From: Miltoncostaea sp963823515
GTDB taxonomy: Bacteria; Actinomycetota; Thermoleophilia; Miltoncostaeales; Miltoncostaeaceae
Reading direction: 5' to 3'
Assembly: GCA_963823515.1 (NCBI GenBank)
Contig: CAWGMB010000008.1
Coordinates: 62,001 to 126,000, forward strand
DNA length: 64,000 bases
The notes under the pieces are model-generated. The model was not told the origin of the DNA, made no database searches, and saw nothing but the letters and a program-made list of their open reading frames with translations. A program made the translations under genes and the position numbers. The stretch's first letter is position 1, and each line of letters opens with the position of its first letter. Shown here one piece after another: positions 1 to 7,661 of the stretch.

Positions 1-513
1 GCCGTTGGTCTGCTGCGTGAAGCGCACGATCCACGCCGTCAGGTTGCGCAGGCCGAGCGGCATCGCCCCCGTGAACAGGCACGCGAACCAGGCGATCACC
101 GCGATCACGCCGGCGAGGTATCGCAGCACGCCCGCGACGATGAGGGCCGGGATGGCCAGGATTATGCGGAAGGCGGTCTTCCAGCGGTTCTGGGGAGCCG
201 CCGGGGCGATGACGAGGTCGGCCGCGTAGTCCGTGTCGCCGAGGAAGCCGGGGTACGGGTCGGCGAGGAAGAGCAGATAGCCGTAGACCTGTGTGCTGTA
301 GCGCAGGTACTGGGCGATGAAGTTGTGCAGGCCCGCGGGGGTCTGGCCCGCGAACAGCGTGGCGAACCAGCTCACGATGATCGCCAGCGAGGTGACGATG
401 CCCCAGAGCCCGAGCCAGATCAGGTGGGGGATGGCGAGGATCAGGCGGAAGAACACCGTGAGGCGGTTCCGCTTCAGATCGTCGGAGAGCGTCAGCGCGA
501 TGGGATGGCTCAT
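1..513 (-). CDS. DUF4389 domain membrane protein (3' end outside window)
   Basis: Reading leftwards from ATG at 513, the frame stays open to the window edge, giving 171 residues without a stop. It starts MSHPIALTLSDDLKRNRLTV and holds two similar halves, each with an F-R-(L/I)-I-L-A-I-P motif followed by hydrophobic segments and a 'W-F-A-(T/C)-L-F-(A/T)-G' stretch. This duplicated layout is typical of DUF4389 integral membrane proteins, whose function is unknown. About four membrane segments are visible. The C-terminus lies beyond base 1. Family call is from the motif pattern; no role can be assigned. Confidence 0.8.
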   Translation of the reverse strand, partial: MSHPIALTLSDDLKRNRLTVFFRLILAIPHLIWLGLWGIVTSLAIIVSWFATLFAGQTPAGLHNFIAQYLRYSTQVYGYLLFLADPYPGFLGDTDYAADLVIAPAAPQNRWKTAFRIILAIPALIVAGVLRYLAGVIAVIAWFACLFTGAMPLGLRNLTAWIVRFTQQTNG

Positions 514-567
514 GGCCGCGAACTCTATGGATAGTGCTGCGCGACGACAATCCGGGGCGTGAAACGC

Positions 568-602
568 CGAAGGGGGCGCCGGTGCCCGCGGCGCCCCCTT
601 CG
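568..602. terminator. perfect 13-bp hairpin between divergent genes
   Basis: Arms 568-580 and 590-602 are exact reverse complements around a 9-nt loop (cgaagggggcgcc on the left). No U-tract follows on either strand. It lies upstream of both the DUF4389 gene and the amidase, so it terminates neither; it could insulate the two promoters or be a 5' leader structure. In the 309 bases between the two genes (514-822) nothing else is clear except a TAGCAT hexamer at 776-781 that could be a -10 element for the amidase. Confidence 0.4.
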
Positions 603-822
603 TTGTGATCGCGATCACCGGGTGCCCGCCGGTCTCGCTCTCCGTGTGGTGCGTTCCTGCCCTACGCCACATGTTTCGTCAGATGGGGCCGGCACGCAAG
701 CGCTCGTAGAGATCGTGCCCACGGCTGCGCCGGGTGGGGCACCCGGGGGCGTTGGGTGCGATGGGGGTGTCCGGATAGCATGCCGCCCGTCCTGCACCCG
801 GCCCTACTGCGCGGAGATCCCC

Positions 823-1863
823 CTGATCCCCCGATCGCGCCTCTCACCCTGGATCGCCGCCCTCGTGGCCGGCGTGCTCGCCGCCCCGGCCGCAGCGCTC
901 GGAGCCCTGCCCTTCGTGGCCATCGACCCCGGTCACGGCGGTGGCGACACCGGCGCGGCCGGGATCCTGCCGCCCGGCACCGCCACCGGGCTGCCGGCGC
1001 GCGCCGACGCCCAGGGCCGCACGACGATCCTGGAGAAGGACGTCAACCTCGACATCGGGCTGCGCCTCGACGCGTGGCTGCGCGCCCAGGGCGCGCGCAC
1101 GCTGCTCACCCGCACGCGAGACCTGGCCGGCGGCGACGCCCCGTACACCACCGAGGGCGCCGACCTGCGGGCCCGGGTGGACGCCGCCAACGCGGCCGGG
1201 GTCAACATCTTCGTCTCCGTTCACAACAACGCGCTGGGCGCTTCGACCAGCGGTTCCGAGACGTTCCACTTCTACTACTCGAGCGCCGCCGCCCGGACGC
1301 TCGCCCGGGACGTGCACGCGCAGATGGTCGCCGTGCTCGGCCTCCCCGACCGCGGGGTCAAGACGGCGGGCTTCTACGTGCTCCGCCACACGCGAATGCC
1401 GGCGATCCTGGTCGAGGGGGCGTTCCTGTCGAACCCGGCCGAGGCCCTCGTCCTGGCCGACCCGGCCGTGCGTCAGCGCATCGCGGAGGCGATCGGCCGC
1501 GGCATCGCCGCGTACGCCGCCCAGGGCGTCGTCGCACCGCCGGCGCTGCCTCCGACCATCGGCCCGTGGGCGGCGAAGCCGCGCAGCGTCCCGGCCGGCT
1601 ACCGGCTGGTGAAGACGGGGGTCACCAACCCGGTCGGCCGCGGCGGCTGGCTCGCCGTGATCGCCGGCTTCCGCAAGTCGGCCGACGCCGCGCTGCCGGC
1701 GACGATCGGGCCGTGGCGCAGGAAGCCGGGCCGCATCCCGGCCGGCTACCACCTCGTGAAGACCGGCCGCAAGAACCTGGTGGGCAAGGGCGGGTGGCTG
1801 GCCATCTCGAACACGGCGCGTTTGCCGGGAGCCACGAGCCCCCCCGGGGCCGCCTCCCCCTGA
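823..1863 (+). CDS. secreted N-acetylmuramoyl-L-alanine amidase (Amidase_3)
   Basis: Zinc amidase that cleaves the amide bond between muramic acid and the stem peptide outside the cell. Family zinc/catalytic motifs are visible in order: DPGHGG, then E in ILEKDVNL, H in SVHNN, and E in ILVEGAFLSN. The catalytic domain is followed by two tandem repeats of about 43 residues, each with TIGPW, P-A-G-Y-(R/H)-L-V-K-T-G and GGWLA, probably wall binding. The start is uncertain. The frame is open from 559, but a signal peptide begins only near 823 (IPRSRLS, then a hydrophobic stretch to AAALGA). CTG at 823 has GGAG at 813-816 with 6-nt spacing; GTG at 865 and GTG at 715 are the alternatives. A hairpin follows the stop. 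Confidence 0.8.
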   Translation: MIPRSRLSPWIAALVAGVLAAPAAALGALPFVAIDPGHGGGDTGAAGILPPGTATGLPARADAQGRTTILEKDVNLDIGLRLDAWLRAQGARTLLTRTRDLAGGDAPYTTEGADLRARVDAANAAGVNIFVSVHNNALGASTSGSETFHFYYSSAAARTLARDVHAQMVAVLGLPDRGVKTAGFYVLRHTRMPAILVEGAFLSNPAEALVLADPAVRQRIAEAIGRGIAAYAAQGVVAPPALPPTIGPWAAKPRSVPAGYRLVKTGVTNPVGRGGWLAVIAGFRKSADAALPATIGPWRRKPGRIPAGYHLVKTGRKNLVGKGGWLAISNTARLPGATSPPGAASP

Positions 1864-1866
1864 TCC

Positions 1867-1894
1867 GACACACGCCGGGACCCCGGCGTGTGTC
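1867..1894. terminator. bidirectional terminator hairpin
   Basis: A perfect 13-bp inverted repeat (gacacacgccggg at 1867-1879; complement at 1882-1894) lies in the 36-nt gap between the convergent amidase and DUF6504 genes. The nominal loop is 2 nt, so the top pair probably opens. Confidence 0.65.
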
Positions 1895-1899
1895 CCGCG

Positions 1900-2151
1900 T
1901 CACCCGTGGATGAACCAGGCCGCGTCGGCGGCCTCGCGGTACACCACCACCAGCCGCCCGGAGTCGAGGACCAACTCGAAGTAGTGGCGGTCGACGGCTC
2001 GGTCGGTCCACCAGAGGTCCTGGACCAGCCAGTCGTCGCGGATCGTCATCACCTTGTGATAACGATCGCCCGAGATCGCCACCGCGCAGGGCATCCCGTC
2101 GGCGCTGCGCACCGCCACCTCGCGCGGGGTCCCCAGCGCACGGAGGCTCAT
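1900..2151 (-). CDS. DUF6504 family protein, partner of ImuB-like polymerase
   Basis: An 83-residue protein beginning MSLRALGTPREVAVRSADG and ending AADAAWFIHG, with several aromatic/His positions (DRYHKV, DLWWTDRAVDRHYFEL). Its ATG overlaps the stop of the upstream imuB-like gene as ATGA (2148-2151), so the two are translationally coupled. DUF6504 proteins are commonly found next to ImuB/DnaE2 mutagenesis genes in actinobacteria (family knowledge). A damage-tolerance role is inferred from context only. Confidence 0.7.
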   Translation of the reverse strand: MSLRALGTPREVAVRSADGMPCAVAISGDRYHKVMTIRDDWLVQDLWWTDRAVDRHYFELVLDSGRLVVVYREAADAAWFIHG

Positions 2152-3341
2152 TCGGCTGCCGGCTCGTAGGGGGTGAGCGCCCAGCGCCGCTCGGGCAGGC
2201 GCGACCAGGGCTCGATCTCGACGATCCGCAGCATCGCCTCCTGCCCCTGGGCGGCGCGCACCTGGCGCACGGCCTCGCCGGCCCGCGTGCGCCGCTCCCG
2301 GGAGGGTGAGGGGATGGCGGTCAGCTGGTGGCCGCCGAGCGCACCGGAGGCGTCGCCGCCGATCCACAGATCGGTGACCGGCCCGGAGATCTCGCCCAGC
2401 CGGGGCAGCACCGCGAGGGCCAGGCGCTCGGGGTCGGAGGTGGCCTCGCGCAGGGCCAGATCGCGCATCCAGGACCCCCCGTCGGCGAGCCGGGCGCGCA
2501 TGGTCAGCGTCCGCAGGGCCGCCCCCCGTCCGCGGGCCGCCGCCGCCAGCTCGCCCAGCAGCAGCCGCGCGGCGGCATCGAGCGCCGGGCGCGCGGCCAC
2601 CGGCTCGGGGAAGTCGACCCCGGCCCGCAGGGGCCGCGGGGGGGTGCGCGGCCGGGGCGCGCGGTCGGCCTCGCCGCGCGCCAGGCGCCAGGCGGCGAGG
2701 CCCGGGAAGCCCAGGCGATCGAGCGCCGCCACCCGCGGCAGGTCGGCCACCTGGCCCATGGTGCGCAGCCCGAGGTCCTGGAGGGCCGCCACCAGGTCGG
2801 GGGTCAGCGGCAGGCGTGCGGCGGGGAGCGGGGCGAGGAAGCCGGCGACCTCTCCGGGCGCGAGGATCAGCGGCCGCCCGGGGGCGGCCTCGTGCGCGGC
2901 CTGCACCGCGGCGAACAGCGACGGGGCCGCGCCCACCCGCCCGCCGGCGCCGACCGGCAGCGCCGCCCGCACCCGGCGCATGACCCCCTCGATGCCGCCG
3001 TGCAGGCGCAGCGTGCCCCGGGCGTCGAAGACCGCCGTGTCGCTGCCCATGGGCTCGACGGCGAAGCCGGCGGCCTCGAGGCGTTCCAGGGTGCGCTCGG
3101 AGGCGTCGGCGGCGGCGCCGGGGTCGGCCACCACCAGGTCGAGCCCGGGGCAGCGCGCGAGCGCCTCTCCCACGCGCAGGCCGGGGCGCACGCCGCACGC
3201 CTCGGCCGCCGGGGTGCAGAGCCCCACCACCTGGGGGCCGCCGGGTTCGGGGCCGAGCGCGACCGGAGCATCGAGGGGCCTCCGGGCCCGCAGCAGGGCG
3301 ACGAGCAGCGCGAAGCGGGGGACGTGGACGGCGACGAGCAT
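2148..3341 (-). CDS. imuB: ImuB-like Y-family DNA polymerase homologue
   Basis: About 397 residues. The N-terminus MLVAVHVPRFALLVAL matches the ImuB form of the Y-family fold. An early 'CTPAAEACGVRPGLRVGEALARC' type segment and a helix-hairpin-helix region (LGLRTMGQVADLPRVAALDRLG) follow. ImuB proteins usually lack polymerase activity and act as the hub of the SOS mutasome with DnaE2 and ImuA' (family knowledge); no dnaE2 or imuA is in the window. Two in-frame ATGs exist, at 3350 and 3341. I chose 3341 because the upstream one lies inside a perfect LexA box. The DUF6504 gene follows with a 4-nt overlap. Confidence 0.8.
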   Translation of the reverse strand: MLVAVHVPRFALLVALLRARRPLDAPVALGPEPGGPQVVGLCTPAAEACGVRPGLRVGEALARCPGLDLVVADPGAAADASERTLERLEAAGFAVEPMGSDTAVFDARGTLRLHGGIEGVMRRVRAALPVGAGGRVGAAPSLFAAVQAAHEAAPGRPLILAPGEVAGFLAPLPAARLPLTPDLVAALQDLGLRTMGQVADLPRVAALDRLGFPGLAAWRLARGEADRAPRPRTPPRPLRAGVDFPEPVAARPALDAAARLLLGELAAAARGRGAALRTLTMRARLADGGSWMRDLALREATSDPERLALAVLPRLGEISGPVTDLWIGGDASGALGGHQLTAIPSPSRERRTRAGEAVRQVRAAQGQEAMLRIVEIEPWSRLPERRWALTPYEPAAE

Positions 3342-3355
3342 CGAACACATGTTCG
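3342..3355. promoter_or_regulatory. LexA/DinR SOS box
   Basis: CGAACACATGTTCG matches the Gram-positive LexA consensus CGAAC-N4-GTTCG with perfect dyad symmetry. It directly abuts the preferred imuB start (ATG at 3341) and contains the alternative ATG (3350). LexA bound here would cover the transcription/translation start, so the imuB-DUF6504 operon is predicted to be DNA-damage inducible. Confidence 0.85.
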
Positions 3356-3390
3356 CTCACTGGCCGGACGTCATCAAGCGCCGTGAGGCG

Positions 3391-4269
3391 TCAGCGGCCG
3401 ATCGTCGCGTCCACGCGCCCCGCGGCCTCCATCGGCGCCCCGTCCAGCAGCCAGATCCCGGCCGCCTCGTGCCGCGCATCGCCCGCGCCGGGACCGGCGA
3501 GGGCGACCCGGTGACGCTCCGCCAGCCGTCCGAGCTCCTCCGCGACCCCCTCCGCCAGCGCCTCGTGCATCGTCGCGACGACCACGAGGGCAGGATCGAG
3601 GCGATCGGCTGCCTCCGCGAGGGTGTCGATCGGGGTGTTCGGTCCCAGCAGCGTGATCCGCCACCCCCGGTCCCTCAGGCCCAGGCCGAAGCAGATCAGC
3701 CCGAGGTCGTGCTGCTCTCCCGGGGGGCATGCGAGCAGCGCCAGCGGCCCGGTCCCGTCGCCCCAGTTGCGGGCGAGCGCCAGCAGCCGGCCGCGGATGA
3801 TCGACGTCGCGAAGTGCTCCTGGGCGATCGTCACCTCCCCGGTCTCCCAGCGCGCGCCGAGGCTCTGGAGGTACGGCAGGACACCGTCACCCAGAGCCGA
3901 CTCGAGGCTGAAGCCCGCCAGGAGGCGGTCGAGGGCGGCGTTGGCGTTCCGGTCGTCGAAGCGGTCGACGGCGTCGTCCAGGGCAGCCCGGATATCGGAG
4001 GGGCGCACCATCAGCGACGGGTCCCGGTCCCGGTCCCGGGGCCCGCCACCGACGACCGCCACCGCTGCGCGCGAGGCGGACAGACCGCCGTCGATGCCCT
4101 GCCGCATCGCACGCACGCGCCTCTCGTCCTCCGCTCCATAGGTGCGGAATCCGCCCGGGGTGCGCGCGGGCGACAGCACGCCGTAGCGCCGCTCCCAGGC
4201 ACGCAGTAGCGGTACGCTCACGCCCGTCCTGCGGGCGAGTTCTCCGATCTTGATGCGCTCGTCTTCCAT
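3391..4269 (-). CDS. carH: CarH-type B12-dependent MerR-family photoreceptor repressor
   Basis: 292 residues. An N-terminal MerR helix-turn-helix (IKIGELARRTGVSVPLLRAW, ERRYG) is followed by a four-helix B12 cap domain and a Rossmann cobalamin-binding domain with E-x-H-D-L-G (H187). Counted from ATG 4269, W141, E151, H152 and H187 show the same mutual spacing (+10, +11, +46) as W131, E141, H142 and H177 of Thermus CarH (recalled from the literature). In that family adenosylcobalamin forms a DNA-bound tetramer in the dark and light releases it. The Thermus His132 position is Glu142 here, so the light-state ligation may differ. An in-frame GTG at 4278 is an alternative start. The gene is divergent from four small genes starting at 4450. 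Confidence 0.85.
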   Translation of the reverse strand: MEDERIKIGELARRTGVSVPLLRAWERRYGVLSPARTPGGFRTYGAEDERRVRAMRQGIDGGLSASRAAVAVVGGGPRDRDRDPSLMVRPSDIRAALDDAVDRFDDRNANAALDRLLAGFSLESALGDGVLPYLQSLGARWETGEVTIAQEHFATSIIRGRLLALARNWGDGTGPLALLACPPGEQHDLGLICFGLGLRDRGWRITLLGPNTPIDTLAEAADRLDPALVVVATMHEALAEGVAEELGRLAERHRVALAGPGAGDARHEAAGIWLLDGAPMEAAGRVDATIGR

Positions 4270-4288
4270 ACCGTTCACATAATCAGTA

Positions 4289-4324
4289 TGACAAACCTCG
4301 ACAGGATGTGTACAGGTTCTGTCA
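4289..4324. promoter_or_regulatory. candidate CarH operator with ACA half-sites
   Basis: Three direct (T/G)ACA(A/G) half-sites have their ACA cores at 4291, 4301 and 4312 (10- and 11-bp steps), and a reverse copy (ctgtca) lies at 4319-4324. The outer parts, tgacaaacct (4289-4298) and aggttctgtca (4314-4324), also form an imperfect inverted repeat. CarH operators in other bacteria contain tandem 11-bp repeats. The site sits in the AT-richer 4270-4449 gap between carH and the divergent operon. Assignment is inference. Confidence 0.45.
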
Positions 4325-4449
4325 TCAACGAGAACGCTATCGGACAGTAAAACGCCGAAATCTACTTAGAACAAGATCAACACTGGACAAAAATGATCCG
4401 CTATGTCTAGAGTCTGACCACGGTAAGCGAGAGACCAGGAGACAGACCG

Positions 4450-4650
4450 ATGAGCGATGAAAACACGAAGACTTGGCCGGACCTGGCCGAGGGCCTGTAC
4501 GAGCGCCTGACCGGCCGGAGTGCGACCATCAGCTACGAGTTCAATGACCTGGCCGTCGAGGTCCCCGACCGAACGGGCGGCGACGCCCCGCGGGCGACCT
4601 GGCGACTCAACGGGACGCTCAACGTCCGCACGTCCGAGTCGGGGCGTTGA
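4450..4650 (+). CDS. small hypothetical protein, first gene of CarH-facing operon
   Basis: 66 residues, MSDENTKTWPDLAEGLYERL..., polar with no membrane segment. ATG at 4450 follows a gagaccaggaga ribosome-site region. The stop overlaps the next start as TTGA (4647-4650). First of four coupled genes divergent from the CarH homologue and therefore a candidate for light/B12 control. I do not recognise a family. Confidence 0.6.
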   Translation: MSDENTKTWPDLAEGLYERLTGRSATISYEFNDLAVEVPDRTGGDAPRATWRLNGTLNVRTSESGR

Positions 4651-5015
4651 ACCAACGCCGCATCGTCGTGGACGGTGACCTCACGGTCACCGGCCCCGGC
4701 GTCTCGGCCCGGCTCCACGCCGGCGCCGACGGCGGCGCCCGGAGCCTCGTCGTCGTGGGCCGGCCGGGGGGCGGCCTGCGCGCCGGTCGCGCCGCCATCC
4801 GGCGGGCAGCCGGCGTGGGTCTGTCCCTGAAGGTCATGGACGCCCGAGGGCGGGAGCTCGTGAAGATCGGCCCGGATGAGCGATCCGTCCTCGGCCGCCT
4901 CCTGCTCGGGACCGACCGCGCTCGTCCCACGCTCCGCGGGCTGGTCGCCGCCCGACGAGGCGCGGCCGCACCGCACGCAGTGCCATCAATCGATCACGGA
5001 GGGACAGGGACATGA
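4647..5015 (+). CDS. hypothetical protein, second gene of CarH-facing operon
   Basis: 122 residues from a TTG start that overlaps the previous stop. The first half reads as short beta-strands (RRIVVDGDLTVTGPGVSARL), the middle is Ala/Gly/Arg-rich, and 'GLSLKVMDARGRELVKIG' follows. No signal peptide or membrane helix. Its stop overlaps the next ATG as ATGA (5012-5015). Function unknown. Confidence 0.55.
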   Translation: MNQRRIVVDGDLTVTGPGVSARLHAGADGGARSLVVVGRPGGGLRAGRAAIRRAAGVGLSLKVMDARGRELVKIGPDERSVLGRLLLGTDRARPTLRGLVAARRGAAAPHAVPSIDHGGTGT

Positions 5016-5257
5016 GCCAGCCAACGACGCAGGCGCCGCTCGAACAGCGCCTCGCCGCGCAGGGTCTTCTCGCGTCGCGCTCGCGACGCGAGAACGTGGC
5101 GCGCGGGCTGATACTGCTCGCGGCCTTCGCATCGTTCGTCCTGTCGGTGTCGCTCTGGTTCGCCGGCAACGAGCAGCAGGGCATCTTCGTCGGCATCTGG
5201 GTGCCGTCGATCATCAGCCTGGGCGGCTTCCTGCTCCCCCGGAGGACCGAGTCATGA
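5012..5257 (+). CDS. small membrane protein with two transmembrane helices
   Basis: 81 residues. A polar N-terminus ending in SRSRREN is followed by two hydrophobic segments (about 31-50 and 57-75) and ends PRRTES. RBS gggaggg-like bases lie upstream, and the ATG overlaps the preceding stop. Third gene of the coupled operon. No family recognised; topology suggests both termini are cytoplasmic. Confidence 0.6.
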   Translation: MSQPTTQAPLEQRLAAQGLLASRSRRENVARGLILLAAFASFVLSVSLWFAGNEQQGIFVGIWVPSIISLGGFLLPRRTES

Positions 5258-5418
5258 GCACGCTGGGGCTGTTCATCATCGGCGCGGTCGTGACTCTGGT
5301 GGTCTTCTCCGCGCTCGCGATCCTGGTGTACGGCGCGATCTTGGACGGGCGCGATCAGCGCGAGCAGGACGATCCGGTCCGAGCGGTCGAGACCGGGCAG
5401 GCCGCCTCCCGCTCCTGA
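5254..5418 (+). CDS. small single-pass membrane protein
   Basis: 54 residues, MSTLGLFIIGAVVTLVVFSA..., one long N-terminal helix then a charged tail (DGRDQREQDDPVR). ATG overlaps the previous stop as ATGA, with GGAGGA at 5241-5246 in front. Last gene of the operon; a strong hairpin follows. Function unknown; a subunit-like role beside the two-helix protein is possible. Confidence 0.6.
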   Translation: MSTLGLFIIGAVVTLVVFSALAILVYGAILDGRDQREQDDPVRAVETGQAASRS

Positions 5419-5426
5419 CGACGTCC

Positions 5427-5452
5427 GCGGGCCGGCGCTCGTGCCGGCCCGC
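5427..5452. terminator. terminator hairpin of the CarH-facing operon
   Basis: gcgggccggc (5427-5436) pairs perfectly with 5443-5452 across a 6-nt loop, 8 nt after the last stop. No T-run follows. Confidence 0.6.
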
Positions 5453-5508
5453 GCGTCGTCCGGCCCCGCGGATCAACTCACCCCCGCGCGAGGCCGAAGG
5501 GCACGGGG

Positions 5509-7461
5509 ATGCACCGCATCCGCGACGACTTCGCGCGCGCCCCGGTGGGCGCGCTCATGCTCGACGGCGACCGCGAGCGCCTGTCGGCCGTCCTCTCGTG
5601 CCTGCCCGGGGGTCTCCTGGTGCTTGCGACCGACACCCGGGTTCTGGAGGTCAACGACGGCTTCGGCACGATGACCGGCATCGCCCGCGGCGACCTCCTG
5701 GGGTGCCCGCTGCTCGCGGGCTGGCCAGAGGACGAGCGTCCGAATCTCGAGGCCGCGCTCGCCGGCTGCGCCGCACCCGGCGCGGTCGAGTACGACGCGA
5801 TGCTCCCGCGTCCCGACGGGACCCGCTTCCCGGCCGTCGTCAGCGTGGCCACGGCCCCCGGTGGAGACGGATCCCTCGGCGCGTACGTCCTCACGGTCCG
5901 CGACGTCACCGAACGGGTGCGCGCCGAGAGCGTGCGCGCCTCCCTCGCCCGCGTCGGCGCGATGGTCTCGATGGGCGCCGGCGTGCAGGACATCCTCGAC
6001 CGGGTGGCAGGGGAGCTGGGCGATCTGGCCGACGACGGGACGGGGGTCGTCGCACGCTGCGCCGCCGGCGACGCGGTCGTCGTCGCGTCGTCGGACGCGT
6101 CCGGGGTGGGTGGCGCCCCACCTCCGGCTGACGCCGCCCTCTGGGCGCCCGTCCTCGTGGCCGGGGAGGCCTGGGGCCGCGTGAGCGCGCTTCCCGCCCC
6201 CGGGCGGCCCCTGCCGCCGGGGATCGCCGAGGCCCTCGATGTCATGGCCGAGCTGGTCGCAGCGGCCCTGGTCGCCGAGCAGGCCCGTGCCCTGCTGGTC
6301 GCCCGCGACGGCGCCGATCCGCTGGTGGGCCTTCCCGACGGGCGGGCCTTCGCGGATCTGATGGAGCGCGAGACCGAGCGATCGCGGCGCTACGGGCGGC
6401 CGTTGTCGCTGGTGCTCGTCGACATCGACGGCTTCCGCCAGGTGAACGAGCGGCACGGGCAGGCGGCGGCCGACGGCGTGCTGCGCGAGATGGCGCTCCG
6501 TCTGAAGGCCCACGTCCGGGAATCGGATTGGCTCGGCCGCACGGGGGGCGACGAGTACGCGTGGTTGCTCCCCGAGACCGACGAGCCGGCCGCCCGCGAT
6601 GCGGCCGCCCGCCTGAGGCGCTCGCTCGCCGAGCGGCCCTTCGCCGGGGTCGGCTGCCTCACGGCCTCGCTCGGCATCTCCTCCAGCGCGTCGGCCGAAG
6701 GCGCGGCCGACCTCTACCGCCAGTCGGAGGTGGCCCTCCACTGGGCGAAGGTCTCGGGGCGCAACCGTGCGGTCGCCTACTCGTTCCACGTCGCCGAGGA
6801 GGTGTTCTCACGCCGCGGCGCCGATCGCGCCGAGACGCCCAGCCTGCGGGCGATGCGCGCGCTCGCCTGGGCCGTGGACGCGAAGGACCCCCACACCCAT
6901 CGCCACTCCGCCCGCGTCGCCGACCTCGCCGTGCAGCTGGCGACGGCCCTCGGGTGGACGATGACGCGCGCCGCACAGCTCCGTGAGGCCGGGCTGGTGC
7001 ACGACGTCGGCAAGATCGCCGTGCCCGACGCGATCCTCTTCAAGCCCGGGTCGCTCTCCGACGACGAGTACGCGCAGATGTGCGCCCACGCGGAGATCGG
7101 CGCGCAGATCGTCGCGGACGTGCTCTCGCCCGAGCAGGCCGCCTGGGTACGCGCGCACCACGAGCGCTGGGACGGCGAGGGCTACCCGGACCGGCTGGCC
7201 GGAGAGGAGATCCCGGAGGAGGCGCGGCTGCTGACGCTCGCAGACTGCTGGGACGTGATCGTGAGCTCGCGCAGCTACAAGCCGAGCCGCACCGCCACCG
7301 ATGCCCTCGACGAGGTGCGGCGCTGCTCGGGGACGCAGTTCTGGCCGGCCGCCGTGCAGGCGCTGGAGCGCTTGGTGGCGGCCGGGGCGGTTCCGGCGGA
7401 CGACGCCGAGCGGCGCGAGCCGCGGATGCCGGCGCCCATCGACGGGGTCCTGGCGCGCTGA
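5509..7461 (+). CDS. PAS-GGDEF-HD-GYP cyclic-di-GMP signalling protein
   Basis: 650 residues. A PAS domain (about 20-135; LPGGLLVLATDTRVLEVNDG) and a poorly conserved GAF-like stretch (about 145-265) precede a GGDEF domain with GGDEY at 346-350 and an RESD inhibitory site five residues before it. An HD-GYP phosphodiesterase domain follows, with H498-D499 and GYP at 558-560. It therefore carries motifs for both making and degrading c-di-GMP; which activity dominates cannot be read from sequence. No membrane segments, so cytoplasmic. It is one of three GGDEF-HD-GYP paralogues in the window (with 14849 and 25930). Confidence 0.9.
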   Translation: MHRIRDDFARAPVGALMLDGDRERLSAVLSCLPGGLLVLATDTRVLEVNDGFGTMTGIARGDLLGCPLLAGWPEDERPNLEAALAGCAAPGAVEYDAMLPRPDGTRFPAVVSVATAPGGDGSLGAYVLTVRDVTERVRAESVRASLARVGAMVSMGAGVQDILDRVAGELGDLADDGTGVVARCAAGDAVVVASSDASGVGGAPPPADAALWAPVLVAGEAWGRVSALPAPGRPLPPGIAEALDVMAELVAAALVAEQARALLVARDGADPLVGLPDGRAFADLMERETERSRRYGRPLSLVLVDIDGFRQVNERHGQAAADGVLREMALRLKAHVRESDWLGRTGGDEYAWLLPETDEPAARDAAARLRRSLAERPFAGVGCLTASLGISSSASAEGAADLYRQSEVALHWAKVSGRNRAVAYSFHVAEEVFSRRGADRAETPSLRAMRALAWAVDAKDPHTHRHSARVADLAVQLATALGWTMTRAAQLREAGLVHDVGKIAVPDAILFKPGSLSDDEYAQMCAHAEIGAQIVADVLSPEQAAWVRAHHERWDGEGYPDRLAGEEIPEEARLLTLADCWDVIVSSRSYKPSRTATDALDEVRRCSGTQFWPAAVQALERLVAAGAVPADDAERREPRMPAPIDGVLAR

Positions 7462-7661
7462 GATCGCGGCCCCCCGGTACGTGAAAAGGGCGCGGGAGCC
7501 GAAGGAGAGCGTCTCACCCGGTCCGATGACCGTGGCACGCGCGCGGCGGGGCTTGCATCTCAGGCGCCCCGCTCTTCGGTTCGGGCATCCCGCGCCCTGT
7601 CATCCACATTACTTCCGCTGCCGCGGAGCGTCCAGCCCGTATCGCCAAAACCGTTCCGCCG

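Noticed and set aside
1900..3360. 486-residue minus-strand protein covering imuB
   Set aside because: Only its last 83 residues are a real protein (DUF6504); the rest shadows imuB in another frame.
7462..7661. Gene or RNA in the 200-nt gap before the nitroreductase gene end
   Set aside because: No frame with a start signal, no tRNA-like or strong hairpin structure seen.
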